Source of the DNA: an uncultured Paracoccaceae bacterium
GTDB lineage: Bacteria > Pseudomonadota > Alphaproteobacteria > Rhodobacterales > Rhodobacteraceae
Reading direction: 5' to 3'
DNA length: 64,000 nt
NCBI GenBank assembly: GCA_937146765.1
Contig: CAKZRP010000007.1
Location: forward strand, 62,001 to 126,000
Part shown: in pieces, positions 16,133 through 24,529 of the stretch
Numbering within the stretch: the first letter of the stretch is position 1
Layout of the letters: each line of letters begins with the position of its first letter
Notes under the pieces: generated by a model
Database searches by the model: none
What the model was told of the DNA's origin: nothing
The model's input: only the letters and a program-made list of their open reading frames with translations
Translations under genes and position numbers: made by a program

Positions 16133-18254
16133 CGACCTGCCCGAAGCCAAGACCCTCCCCGCCCGCCGCCCGCTGCGCCAGCGGGCCTCGCTGGTCTGGC
16201 TGGTGCCCGTGACGGCGCTGGCCATCGCGCTGGGGCTGGCGCTGCAGACCTATCTCGCGCGCGGCCCGCTGATCGAGATCATCTTTGACGAAGCCTCCGG
16301 GGTCGCCGCAGGCTCCACCGAGCTGCGGTTCCGCGACGTGACCGTGGGCAAGGTCGAGGCGCTGGAATTCGAGCCCGGCCTGGAAAAGGTCGCGGTACAC
16401 GTGCGGCTCGACAAGGCCATCGCCCCCTATGTGGACGAAGACGCGGTATTCTGGGTGGTCAAACCCGAGGTCACCACCACCGGCGTCAGCGGGCTCGACA
16501 CGGTGTTGTCTGGCGTTTTCATCGCCGGGGTCTGGGACACCGAACCGGGCGAAACCAAATTGCGCCACGAGGGCCAACCGAAGGCACCACTGCTGCCGCC
16601 GGGACGCGACGGGCTGCTGCTGACCCTGCAGGCGGCCAACGGCGTTGCGCTTACCGCCAATTCGCCGATCACCTACAAGGGGCTCGAGGTCGGCATGGTC
16701 GGCACGCCGGAGCTCTCGCGCGACCGGCTCTCGGCCATCGCCCCGGCGGTGATCTACGCGCCCTATGACCGGCTGGTGCAATCCACCACGCGGTTTTGGG
16801 ATACCTCGGGCTTTTCCTTCTCCATCGGGGCGGGCGGCGCGGAACTGGATTTCTCCTCGCTGTCCTCGCTGATTGCGGGCGGCATCAGTTTCGACACGGT
16901 GATTTCCGGCGGTGTCGGGGTACGGGATCGGGCCGCGTTCCAGGTCTTTGCGTCGCAGAGCGAAGCGCGCCAGAACGTCTTTGATGCCGGCCGTGGCACT
17001 GGCGTGCCCTTCACCGTGATCTTCGAGGAGAACGTCAGCGGACTGGAGGCCGGTGCCCCGGTCGAGGTGCGCGGCCTGCGTATCGGCGAGGTGACAGGTA
17101 TCACCGGCATCGTGGACCCCTTGCGCTTTGGCGACGGGCGGGTTCGGCTGCAGGTCAGTCTGGAGTTGCGCCCCGGCGAGCTGGGCCTGACCCCGGTGGA
17201 CGATCCCACCCGCGAGGTGGAGGACTTCATCGCCCAGAGGGTTGAGGAAGGAATGCGGGCCCGACTGGTCTCCACCGGTCTCCTGTCCACCGGGTTGAAG
17301 CTTGAACTGGTGGATCTGGAAACAGTGGATCGGGCGACGCTTGACCGGGCCAACAGCCCCTATCCGCTGATCCCCACCACCGAGAGCCAGATCTCCGACG
17401 CGAGCGCCAGCGCGCAGGGCATGTTGACCCGGGTCGCGGACCTGCCGATCGAGGAGCTGATGCAATCGGCGGTGCGCTTCCTCGATAATGCCTCCGGCCT
17501 TGCGGCACAGACCTCCAGCCTCGTGCAGGATGGCGAGGTGCGCGCGATCCCCGGCGATGTGCGCGCCCTTCTCGGCGACATGCGGGGAGTGGTCGGCGCG
17601 CCCGAGGTACAGGGGCTGCCCGCCCAGGCGGCCACGCTGATGGAAGAGTTGAACGGCACGGTCAGTGACCTGCGCGGCCTTGTGGCGCAGGTCGAGGAAG
17701 CCCGCGCGGTGGAGAAACTGGTCAATGCGGTCGAGGCCGCAGGCTCCGCCGCTGAGGCGGCAGAGGCCAGCATCACCGGGGTGCCCGGCCTGATCGACAG
17801 CCTCACCGCCACCGCCGACACCGCCCGCGCCCTGCCGCTGGAGGAGCTGGTGAACCGGGTCAGCGCCATCGTCGCCGATGCAGAGACCCTGCTGGAACAA
17901 CCCGGCACCCGCGCCCTGCCCGAGACGCTAAATGGTGCGCTGGAGGAAGTGCGCCTGTCGCTCACCGAGCTGCGCGAGGGCGGCAGCGTCACGGCGCTGA
18001 ACGAAACCCTCGCCTCGGCCCAATCCGCAGCGGCGGCGATTGAGCAGGCGACGACTGAACTGCCGCAAATCAGCGACCGCATCCAGCGTCTGCTGTCGCA
18101 AGCCTCTTCCACGCTGGCGGGTTACGATCAGGGATCGGAAATCAACCGCAGCGCCCGCGCCGCCATGACCGCGCTCAGCCGCGCGGCCTCGGCGGTGGAA
18201 AGCCTTGCCCGGGCGCTGGAACGCCGCCCCAACTCCATTATTCTGGGACGATAA
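16122..18254 (+). CDS. pqiB: PqiB, MCE-domain intermembrane lipid transport protein
   Basis: This ~710-residue protein is anchored by one N-terminal helix (SLVWLVPVTALAIALGLAL) and carries three MCE domains. Their starts are visible at IEIIFDEASGVAAGSTELRF near 40, DGLLLTLQAANGVALTANSP near 160 and FTVIFEENVSGLEAGAPVEV near 300. A long C-terminal segment of about 320 residues is rich in Ala, Glu and Leu and predicted helical, as expected for the PqiB needle-like tube spanning the periplasm. GTG 16122 follows GAGAAAG and overlaps the pqiA stop by 11 bases; TTG 16092 would add ten residues. PqiC follows two bases after the stop. Confidence 0.88.
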   Translation: MPTDDLPEAKTLPARRPLRQRASLVWLVPVTALAIALGLALQTYLARGPLIEIIFDEASGVAAGSTELRFRDVTVGKVEALEFEPGLEKVAVHVRLDKAIAPYVDEDAVFWVVKPEVTTTGVSGLDTVLSGVFIAGVWDTEPGETKLRHEGQPKAPLLPPGRDGLLLTLQAANGVALTANSPITYKGLEVGMVGTPELSRDRLSAIAPAVIYAPYDRLVQSTTRFWDTSGFSFSIGAGGAELDFSSLSSLIAGGISFDTVISGGVGVRDRAAFQVFASQSEARQNVFDAGRGTGVPFTVIFEENVSGLEAGAPVEVRGLRIGEVTGITGIVDPLRFGDGRVRLQVSLELRPGELGLTPVDDPTREVEDFIAQRVEEGMRARLVSTGLLSTGLKLELVDLETVDRATLDRANSPYPLIPTTESQISDASASAQGMLTRVADLPIEELMQSAVRFLDNASGLAAQTSSLVQDGEVRAIPGDVRALLGDMRGVVGAPEVQGLPAQAATLMEELNGTVSDLRGLVAQVEEARAVEKLVNAVEAAGSAAEAAEASITGVPGLIDSLTATADTARALPLEELVNRVSAIVADAETLLEQPGTRALPETLNGALEEVRLSLTELREGGSVTALNETLASAQSAAAAIEQATTELPQISDRIQRLLSQASSTLAGYDQGSEINRSARAAMTALSRAASAVESLARALERRPNSIILGR

Positions 18255-18256
18255 TC

Positions 18257-18826
18257 ATGAAAGCCTTTCTGACTGCCTCTGCCCTTTGTGCCGCCACTCT
18301 GATGGCCGCCTGCAGCACCGACCCGGACCTTTATGTCGCGCCGAAACCCGAGGCGGTGCAGCAGGTGCGGATCTCCTATGCCTCCGTCGCGGTGCAGGAG
18401 GTTTCCCTGCCGACCTATGCCGCCTCGCAGGACATTTCGGTGGCCGATACGACCGGCAAGATCAGCCCCGCGTCGGACAGCCTTTGGGCGGATGAGGGCA
18501 CCCGCGCGGTAACCCTGAGCCTGGCCCAGGGCCTGAGTGATGTGACCAATGCGCGGGTGGCCCCGGCGCCCTGGCCCTTCCTCAACCGTCCCGATGTGAC
18601 GGTGGATGTGCGGTTTGAGAGCTTTGTCGCCGATGCGGCGGGCACATTCACCCTGCGCGGCATGTACTTCATCGCGCCGGAGGATGCGGGCCGCGCGGAT
18701 CGCTCGCGCAGTTTCGAGATCACCGAAGGATACGATGCCACCGCAGGCATCCCGGCCATTGCCGCTGCGCGTTCTGCCGCGCTGGCGAAACTGGCGCAAG
18801 ACATCGCAACCCGCGGGCTGCGCTAA
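18257..18826 (+). CDS. pqiC: PqiC, outer-membrane lipoprotein of the Pqi system
   Basis: This 189-residue lipoprotein has signal MKAFLTASALCAATLMAAC, with the lipobox Cys at residue 19, and an ABC-transport-auxiliary (DUF330/PqiC) fold. Recognisable strands include VRISYASVAVQEVSLPTYA and a C-terminal helix ALAKLAQDIATRGLR. In E. coli PqiC sits in the outer membrane and caps the PqiB tube. The gene begins two bases after pqiB and ends the operon, shortly before a hairpin at 18833-18864. Confidence 0.85.
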   Translation: MKAFLTASALCAATLMAACSTDPDLYVAPKPEAVQQVRISYASVAVQEVSLPTYAASQDISVADTTGKISPASDSLWADEGTRAVTLSLAQGLSDVTNARVAPAPWPFLNRPDVTVDVRFESFVADAAGTFTLRGMYFIAPEDAGRADRSRSFEITEGYDATAGIPAIAAARSAALAKLAQDIATRGLR

Positions 18827-18832
18827 GAAAAT

Positions 18833-18864
18833 GGGCGATGCGAGGGACCTCCTCGGCATCGCCC
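18833..18864 (-). terminator. Rho-independent terminator between pqiC and the M24 gene
   Basis: The arm 18833-18845 (GGGCGATGC then GAGG) pairs with 18851-18864 (CCTC then GGCATCGCCC) with one bulged base and a five-base loop. On the minus strand it is followed by ATTTTCTTAG, so it fits termination of the leftward M24 peptidase gene best. On the plus strand AAAACA follows, so it may also slow transcription from pqiC. Confidence 0.65.
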
Positions 18865-18888
18865 AAAACACATCACCTTAGAAGCAGA

Positions 18889-19995
18889 TCAGCCGCAGAC
18901 CACCATGTCGCGCGGCATTTCCGAGAAGATTTCCGCGCCGCTCTCGCGCAGGATGACGATCTCTTCCAGACGGATGCCGAACTTGCCCTCAAGGTAGATG
19001 CCCGGCTCGATGGAAAACACATTCCCTTCGGCGAGCACCACGTCGGAATTGGCGGCGATGTAGGGCGGCTCGTGGATATCAACGCCGAGGCCATGGCCAG
19101 TGCGATGCAGGAACCGGTCGCCATAGCCCGCCGCCGCGATCACATCGCGCGCCGCCTTGTCCACGTCGCGCGCCAAGGCGCCGGGCTTCGCCGCTGCAAT
19201 CGCCGCCTGCACCGCCTGTTCGACCACGGTAAAAACCTTTGTGTACTCTTCGCTCGGCGTCCCGAAGTAGCCGCAGCGGGTCATATCCGAGGGGTAGCCG
19301 TCGATCCGGCAGCCGGTGTCAATCAGCACCGCCATGTTCTCTTGCAGGGTATCACTGCCCGGCGTGTGGTGCGGGAAGGCCCCCGAGGCCCCAAAGCAGA
19401 CCGAGCAGAACTCCAAAGCAGCGCCATTCTGACCGTAGAAGGCCTTGATCCCCTCAACCACCTCTTTCTCGGTGATGCCCACCTTGAGGCTGGCAAAGGC
19501 CGCCTTGACCGCGCGGTCATTCAACAGATGCGCAGCCTTGATCGCCTTGAACTCGCTCACGTCCTTGGCGGCGCGCAAGAGGCCCACGGTGTCCTCGGTA
19601 AAGCGACGGCGCGGGCTGTCGAGCGCATCCAGCAGCCGCAGCGCAAAGTCGGCGCGCATGGTCTCGTCCAGCACAACCGAGAGGTTTGCGCGATCCGCAC
19701 CCGCCTCGGCCAGCAGCGCCGCCAGCGCGGCTTCCGGGCCTTCGTCATCGCGCCAGGGGTGGAACGGCAGATCGGTGTCCTTGCGCGCGGCGGCCGCATT
19801 GAGCGCAGGCATCAGGAAGCCCGCGTAGGTTTGTGTGACGATCAGCATCACCGGACGCTCGTCGCCATGCGGGTGCACGCCAGAGAGCCAGGCCATATGG
19901 CTCGACGGGCCAAGGGCCACGAGGTCGGTTTCGCGCGCGGCCATCAGCGCGCGCAGGGCGGACAGGCGGGCTTCAGTCTGGGGATAGGCGGTCAT
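18889..19995 (-). CDS. M24-family metallopeptidase (Xaa-Pro dipeptidase/creatinase fold)
   Basis: This 368-residue cytoplasmic enzyme has a creatinase-N domain at about 10-140 and a pita-bread M24 domain. The metal ligands are all present: Asp226 (LIDTGCRIDG), Asp237 (YPSDMTR), His301 (TGHGLGVDIHE), Glu330 (FSIEPGIY) and Glu344 (IRLEEIVIL). Xaa-Pro or related dipeptide hydrolysis is the likely activity. The fold also hosts creatinase, ectoine hydrolase and DddP, so the substrate is not certain. It follows the peptide-binding protein gene after a strong terminator, suggesting lower expression. Uptake of small peptides followed by hydrolysis is a natural reading of the locus. Confidence 0.85.
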   Translation of the reverse strand: MTAYPQTEARLSALRALMAARETDLVALGPSSHMAWLSGVHPHGDERPVMLIVTQTYAGFLMPALNAAAARKDTDLPFHPWRDDEGPEAALAALLAEAGADRANLSVVLDETMRADFALRLLDALDSPRRRFTEDTVGLLRAAKDVSEFKAIKAAHLLNDRAVKAAFASLKVGITEKEVVEGIKAFYGQNGAALEFCSVCFGASGAFPHHTPGSDTLQENMAVLIDTGCRIDGYPSDMTRCGYFGTPSEEYTKVFTVVEQAVQAAIAAAKPGALARDVDKAARDVIAAAGYGDRFLHRTGHGLGVDIHEPPYIAANSDVVLAEGNVFSIEPGIYLEGKFGIRLEEIVILRESGAEIFSEMPRDMVVCG

Positions 19996-20033
19996 CTAGG
20001 GGGGCGCTCCGGTTTGATCCGTTGAAAGGGTTC

Positions 20034-20069
20034 AAAAAAATGCGGGCCGCGCCGAGGCAGCGGCCCGCA
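20034..20069 (-). terminator. Strong Rho-independent terminator after the peptide-binding protein gene
   Basis: TGCGGGCCGC at 20041-20050 and GCGGCCCGCA at 20060-20069 form a perfect ten-base stem with a nine-base loop. Read on the minus strand, the stem is followed by seven T (20040-20034). It lies 12 bases after the binding-protein stop and before the M24 peptidase gene, so it likely terminates or attenuates the transcript between them. Confidence 0.85.
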
Positions 20070-20081
20070 GTCGGGGAGGTA

Positions 20082-21671
20082 TCAGTCTTTCGCCACGAGG
20101 CGATAATAGACGAAGTCCGAGGTGGCCCCGTTCACGTAGCCCGAGACATGCTCGCTCATCGCCACTTGGTAGGCCGCCTGGAACATGATCACGACGGGAG
20201 AGCTCTCCTGCACCTCTTGCTGCAACTCCTGGTACATCTCGAGCCGCTTGCCCGCGTCGCTTTCCGACAGGGCCGCCATGGTCTTCTTGTTCATCTCCTC
20301 AGGCACCGCCCAGGCATTGCGCCAGGTGGTGGTCGCCGCATAGGCGTCGTCCGCGTTGTTGGAGTTATAGGCAAAGGCCTTGGCGTTGGAATGCGGGTCC
20401 ATGAAGTCCGGCCCCCAATAGAGCAGCATCGCCTGATGGCTGCGCTCACGATACTTGGTGATCACCTGGCTGCCGGTGCCCGGCAGGATCTCAAAGTTGA
20501 TACCCGCATCGGCAAAGCTCGCCTGCAGCGACTGCGCCATATCGGTAAAGGGCGCGGCGTTGATCACGTCGAGGGACACGGTAATCGGCGTCTCGATCCC
20601 GGCCTCAGACAGGATGCTCTTGGCCTTTTCCGGGTTATAAGAGAACGGCGTCTCGTCATAAGACCCGGGGAAGCCCTTCGGCCAGAAGGCCTGATGCACC
20701 TCCATCTGACCCTTGATGATCGTGTCGGTCATGCCCTTGTAGTCCACCAGATAGCGCGCGGCCTCCCAGACAGCCGGATTGGTCAGGCTCTCGGTTTTCT
20801 GGTTGAAGGACAGGAAGTGGACGGCGGCCTGCGGGAAGGTCTCGACCTTGATCTCGCCAGAGTTCAGCCCGGCGATCTGGTCCGGCGTCAGGTTGCGCGC
20901 CATGTCGACGTCGCCCTGCTCCAGCAGGAGCTGCTGCGTCGCACTTTCGGCCACGTGACGCAGGATCACGCTCTCCACCTTGGGGGCGCCGTTGAAATAG
21001 GTCGGGTTTGCCTGCATCCGCACCATCTGGCCGGCTGTGTAACGCTGCAGGGTGAAGGGGCCGGAGCCTGCTGCATTGGCGTTGAGCCAGGCGTTGCCCA
21101 TGTCGCCATCGACCTCATGCTCTTTGACCAGCACGCTGTCGACGATGGAGGCCGGCCGCGCCGCCAGCACGTTCAGCACGAAAGCCGGGGAGAAATCGCC
21201 CGCGTATTTCACGGTGACCGTGTTGCCCTCGCCGGTGACCATCTCGCCGATATTGTCGGCACTCCAGCCCAGTTGGGTCAGGATGAAGGCCGGCGTCAGG
21301 TTCAGCTTCACCACGCGCGAGAAGGAATAGATCACATCCTCGGCTGTCACCGGATTGCCGGAGGCAAAGGTTGCGCCATCCCGCAGGGTGAAGGTGATGG
21401 TCTTTGCCTCCGGATCCGTCTGCCAGTCAGAGGCCAGACCCGCCGCCAGCACGGTGGTGTCATCCGCGTCATATTGCACGAGACGGTCATAGAGGTTGGT
21501 GACCAGCTCGCCAGAGGTGAACTCATAGGCCTGCGCGGGGTCGATGGCGACGATATCGTCGATGTTCTGCGCCACCACCAGCACGTCCGCCGGGGTCTCG
21601 GCAAAGGCGGCGGGGGCAGCAAGCGGCAGCACAAGCGCGCTGGCCAGAAGGGCGGTTCTCAGATGTCTCAC
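20082..21671 (-). CDS. Peptide/nickel-type ABC transporter substrate-binding protein (SBP family 5)
   Basis: GTG 21671 with GGAG eight bases upstream gives 529 residues. The signal peptide is VRHLRTALLASALVLPLAAP with cleavage near AFA. The mature protein has the cluster-C layout: TSGELVTNLYDRLVQYDADD, DWQTDPEAKTITFTLRDGAT, then SGPFTLQRYTAG and a C-terminal VIMFQAAYQVAM region. Such proteins deliver di- and oligopeptides or other solutes to DppBCDF-like importers; the matching permeases and ATPases are divergently encoded at 22538-26114. It follows the XRE/cupin regulator gene by 38 bases. Confidence 0.9.
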   Translation of the reverse strand: MRHLRTALLASALVLPLAAPAAFAETPADVLVVAQNIDDIVAIDPAQAYEFTSGELVTNLYDRLVQYDADDTTVLAAGLASDWQTDPEAKTITFTLRDGATFASGNPVTAEDVIYSFSRVVKLNLTPAFILTQLGWSADNIGEMVTGEGNTVTVKYAGDFSPAFVLNVLAARPASIVDSVLVKEHEVDGDMGNAWLNANAAGSGPFTLQRYTAGQMVRMQANPTYFNGAPKVESVILRHVAESATQQLLLEQGDVDMARNLTPDQIAGLNSGEIKVETFPQAAVHFLSFNQKTESLTNPAVWEAARYLVDYKGMTDTIIKGQMEVHQAFWPKGFPGSYDETPFSYNPEKAKSILSEAGIETPITVSLDVINAAPFTDMAQSLQASFADAGINFEILPGTGSQVITKYRERSHQAMLLYWGPDFMDPHSNAKAFAYNSNNADDAYAATTTWRNAWAVPEEMNKKTMAALSESDAGKRLEMYQELQQEVQESSPVVIMFQAAYQVAMSEHVSGYVNGATSDFVYYRLVAKD

Positions 21672-21709
21672 AGCGATCACTCCATGTTGGAATTCAATGT
21701 CACGCGCGT

Positions 21710-22324
21710 TCAGGCGTCTTGTTTTTGGGACAGCTCGGGCAGCTCGATGGCCCCCTTGCGGTTCAGAACGGTCAGAGTCCCGGTCCACAGGATGCGGGCG
21801 GTCTGATCGGTGGGGTTGCGCCAGGCGTGCGAGGTCTCGCCGCTGTAATGCAGGCAATCGCCCACCCCCATGCGAAAGGTCTGCGCGCCGAGTGTCTGTT
21901 CAATCTCGCCCTCAAGGACAAAGATCATCTCCTCGCCCTCGTGGCTCACCGTTTCCGAGGTGTAGCCCGCGGGGATATGCAGCACGTAGCCGGACATCTC
22001 GGAGCCCGGGAAATCCGCGCCCAGCGCCTCATACCGCAGCGAGGAATTGTCGAGCGCAAAGAGCGGCCGCGCCCCGGCCCGGGTCAGCCCGTCCGAGGGT
22101 TTGGAGGCCGAGATGAAGTAATCGAGCCCCACCTCCAGCGCCGCCGCGATCTGCGCCAGCGTCCCGAGTGAAGGTGTAGCGTTGTCGCGCTCCACCTGAC
22201 TGAGATAGCCGACCGAGACGCCAGACCTGTCGCAGAGCGCCTGCAGGGTCAGCTTCAACTGCTTGCGGCGTTTGCGAATCGCGGGGCCGATCATTGGCTC
22301 CGAAATGGCTTTGTCTTGCGTCAT
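21710..22324 (-). CDS. XRE-family regulator with C-terminal cupin domain
   Basis: This 204-residue cytoplasmic transcription factor has an HTH at about 14-68 (IRKRRKQLKLTLQALCDRSG, then SVGYLSQVERDNATPSLGTL) and a cupin ligand-binding domain at about 105-190 (YTSETVSHEGEEMIFVLEGE, HYSGETSHAWRNPT). Proteins of this type usually sense a small metabolite, often an amine or amino acid, and repress nearby transport and catabolic genes. It lies between the divergent halves of the transporter locus and likely controls both. The AT-rich palindromes at 22410-22443 in its upstream region are the natural operator candidate. Confidence 0.88.
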   Translation of the reverse strand: MTQDKAISEPMIGPAIRKRRKQLKLTLQALCDRSGVSVGYLSQVERDNATPSLGTLAQIAAALEVGLDYFISASKPSDGLTRAGARPLFALDNSSLRYEALGADFPGSEMSGYVLHIPAGYTSETVSHEGEEMIFVLEGEIEQTLGAQTFRMGVGDCLHYSGETSHAWRNPTDQTARILWTGTLTVLNRKGAIELPELSQKQDA

Positions 22325-22409
22325 CTTCGCGTGTCTTCTCTGCGGTTAGGCATCTGGCTTGCCCCTGTTTCGCGCATCGCGACGCAGGCTTGGCTTCCTC
22401 TCCACGCTA

Positions 22410-22443
22410 CAAAAAAAATTTTTGTGAGGCAAAAATTTTTTTG
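22410..22443. promoter_or_regulatory. Paired A/T palindromes, candidate operator
   Basis: CAAAAAAAATTTTTG (22410-22424) and CAAAAATTTTTTTG (22430-22443) are each near-palindromic, and they are almost perfect inverted copies of each other around TGAGG. In a GC-rich genome this 34-base AT block in the divergent region between the XRE/cupin gene and the permease gene stands out. It probably combines a promoter with a binding site for that regulator. It contributes A-tract bending in any case. Confidence 0.5.
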
Positions 22444-22537
22444 CACTTTTTTAAAACTTCTTTATGCCTGAGAGGCGAAATCCGGCAGAGGAGCCTTTCT
22501 TTGCCGCCGCTCCACCGCTGTCAAAGCCCTTGTTTTT

Positions 22538-23614
22538 ATGGCCACACAGCCCGCCACGAAAGGGACCGCCTTGCGCCTCGCCCTGCTCTCCCCCGCCGCC
22601 TTGCGTCCCAGTCTTGGTGCGCTGGCTGGGTTTGTGATTGTCACCCTGCTGACCTTTGTTGGGCTGATGGCGATCACCTTCTTCATCGGTCGCGTCATTC
22701 CGATTGACCCGGTTCTGGCCGTGGTCGGGGATCGCGCGACGCAGGAGCAATATGACGCTGCGCGTGTCGCCATGGGGCTGGATCGACCCTTGCTGGTACA
22801 GTTCCTGGCCTATGTGGGCGATGTGTTTCAGGGCGATCTGGGCCATTCCGTCTCCACCAACCGGCCCGTGGCCGAGGATCTGGCGCGGGTCTTTCCCGCC
22901 ACGCTGGAGATGGCGACGCTAGGTATTGTGATCGGGGTCGGCCTGGGCGTGCCGCTCGGCGTCTGGGCGGCGGCGAAACAGGGCACCTGGGTGGATCAGG
23001 TGATCCGCGTCTTTGCGCTCCTGGGCTATTCGGTACCCGCCTTCTGGCTCGGCCTGGTCGGGCTGGTGGTGTTTTACGCCGGTCTGGGTTGGGTCGCGGG
23101 CCCCGGGCGCGTCGATATCTTCTACGAAGGGCTGGTGGAGCCCACCACCGGCCTGATGATGATCGACGCCGCCTTGGTGGGCGACTGGGAGGTGTTCTGG
23201 AACGCGCTTGACCACCTGATCCTGCCCGCCGCCATCCTTGGGTTCTTTTCCCTCGCCTATATCGCGCGGATGACCCGCAGCTTCATGCTCGACCAGCTCG
23301 GGCAGGAATATATCACCACCGCCCGCGTCAAGGGCGTGTCCGAGTGGCGGGTGATCTGGGCGCATGGCTTCCGCCCGATCCGGGTGCCGCTGATCACCGT
23401 CATTGGTCTGTCTTATGCCGCCCTCCTCGAAGGCTCGGTGATGATCGAAACCGTGTTCAGCTGGCCGGGCATCGGCAACTACCTGACCGTGGCGCTCCTG
23501 AACGCCGATATGAACGCCGTGCTTGGCGCGACCTTGGTGATCGGCTCGGTCTTCATTCTCATCAACAAGCTGTCGGATGTGCTCTACCGCATTCTCGACC
23601 CGCGCAGCCGATAG
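22538..23614 (+). CDS. Peptide-type ABC transporter permease, DppB-like
   Basis: This 358-residue inner-membrane protein has about seven helices, one more than classical DppB. The family landmarks are RVIPIDPVLAVVGDRATQEQ, GDLGHSVSTNRPV and the EAA loop YITTARVKGVSEWRVIWAHG. The EAA loop contacts the ATPases. An insert near 190-230 (YEGLVEPTTGLMMIDAALVG) lengthens a periplasmic loop. It heads the rightward half of the importer, with permease DppC-like nine bases downstream. The start at 22538 lacks a strong ribosome site. Confidence 0.88.
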   Translation: MATQPATKGTALRLALLSPAALRPSLGALAGFVIVTLLTFVGLMAITFFIGRVIPIDPVLAVVGDRATQEQYDAARVAMGLDRPLLVQFLAYVGDVFQGDLGHSVSTNRPVAEDLARVFPATLEMATLGIVIGVGLGVPLGVWAAAKQGTWVDQVIRVFALLGYSVPAFWLGLVGLVVFYAGLGWVAGPGRVDIFYEGLVEPTTGLMMIDAALVGDWEVFWNALDHLILPAAILGFFSLAYIARMTRSFMLDQLGQEYITTARVKGVSEWRVIWAHGFRPIRVPLITVIGLSYAALLEGSVMIETVFSWPGIGNYLTVALLNADMNAVLGATLVIGSVFILINKLSDVLYRILDPRSR

Positions 23615-23623
23615 GAGGGGGCA

Positions 23624-24529
23624 ATGACGACACTGACCCATTGGCTTTTAGACGATTCCCCGACCTCCCGCCTGCAGGCTTCGCTGGGGCACAGCTACCG
23701 CATGGGGCGAATGCTGATGCGCAACCCGCTTGCGGTGGTGGGCGCGCTGATCCTGCTGGCTCTGGTGCTGGCGGCGATCTTCGCGCCCTGGATCGCACCG
23801 CATAGCCCCTTGGGGCAGAACCTCGGCCAACGCCTGCTGCCCCCCTCAGCCACCCATTGGATGGGCACTGATGAGCTGGGGCGCGATATCTTCAGCCGCG
23901 TCATCTACGGCGCGCGCATCACCCTGTTGATCGTAGCACTGGTGGCGGTGATTTCCGCGCCGCTTGGCCTGCTGATCGGCGCGATTTCGGGCTATTTCGG
24001 CGGCTGGACCGACAAGGTGATGATGGGCGTGACCGATGTATTCCTGTCGATGCCAAAGCTGATCCTCGCGCTGGCCTTTGTCGCCGCCCTCGGGCCGGGG
24101 ATCGAGAATGCGATCATCGCCATTGCCATCACCTCTTGGCCCGCATACGCGCGGATTGCGCGGGCGGAAACGCTGACCTTCCGCAATTCCGAGTTCATCT
24201 CCGCCATGCGTCTCCTTGGGGCGTCGCACACGCGGATCATCACCCGCCATGTGCTGCCGCTCTGCACCTCCTCGATGATCGTGCGGGTGACGCTGGATAT
24301 GGCCGGGATCATCCTGACCGCCGCGGGCCTTGGCTTCCTCGGCCTTGGGGCGCAGCCGCCGCTGCCGGAATGGGGCGCGATGATCTCGCGCGGGCGCGCC
24401 TTCATCCTCGACCAATGGTGGGTCGCCACCATGCCCGGCTTTGCCATCATCATCGTCTCGCTCGGCTTCTGCTTCCTCGGCGACGGCTTGCGCGATGTGC
24501 TGGACCCAAAACAGGGAAGCAAATCATGA
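23624..24529 (+). CDS. Peptide-type ABC transporter permease, DppC-like
   Basis: This 301-residue inner-membrane protein has an N-terminal oligopeptide-permease-C segment (LMRNPLAVVGALILLALVLA) and the conserved HWMGTDELGRDIFSRVIYGA. The EAA loop is FISAMRLLGASHTRIITRHV, with about six helices in all. It forms the heterodimeric pore with the upstream DppB-like protein. A GGAGG ribosome site precedes ATG 23624. The TGA overlaps the ATG of the ATPase gene (ATGA), showing translational coupling. Confidence 0.9.
   Translation: MTTLTHWLLDDSPTSRLQASLGHSYRMGRMLMRNPLAVVGALILLALVLAAIFAPWIAPHSPLGQNLGQRLLPPSATHWMGTDELGRDIFSRVIYGARITLLIVALVAVISAPLGLLIGAISGYFGGWTDKVMMGVTDVFLSMPKLILALAFVAALGPGIENAIIAIAITSWPAYARIARAETLTFRNSEFISAMRLLGASHTRIITRHVLPLCTSSMIVRVTLDMAGIILTAAGLGFLGLGAQPPLPEWGAMISRGRAFILDQWWVATMPGFAIIIVSLGFCFLGDGLRDVLDPKQGSKS

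Noticed and set aside
18889..19995. DddP-type DMSP lyase
   Set aside because: DddP is an M24-fold enzyme of roseobacters, but it is longer (about 440 residues). This 368-residue protein keeps the standard five metal ligands of Xaa-Pro peptidases and sits with a peptide importer.
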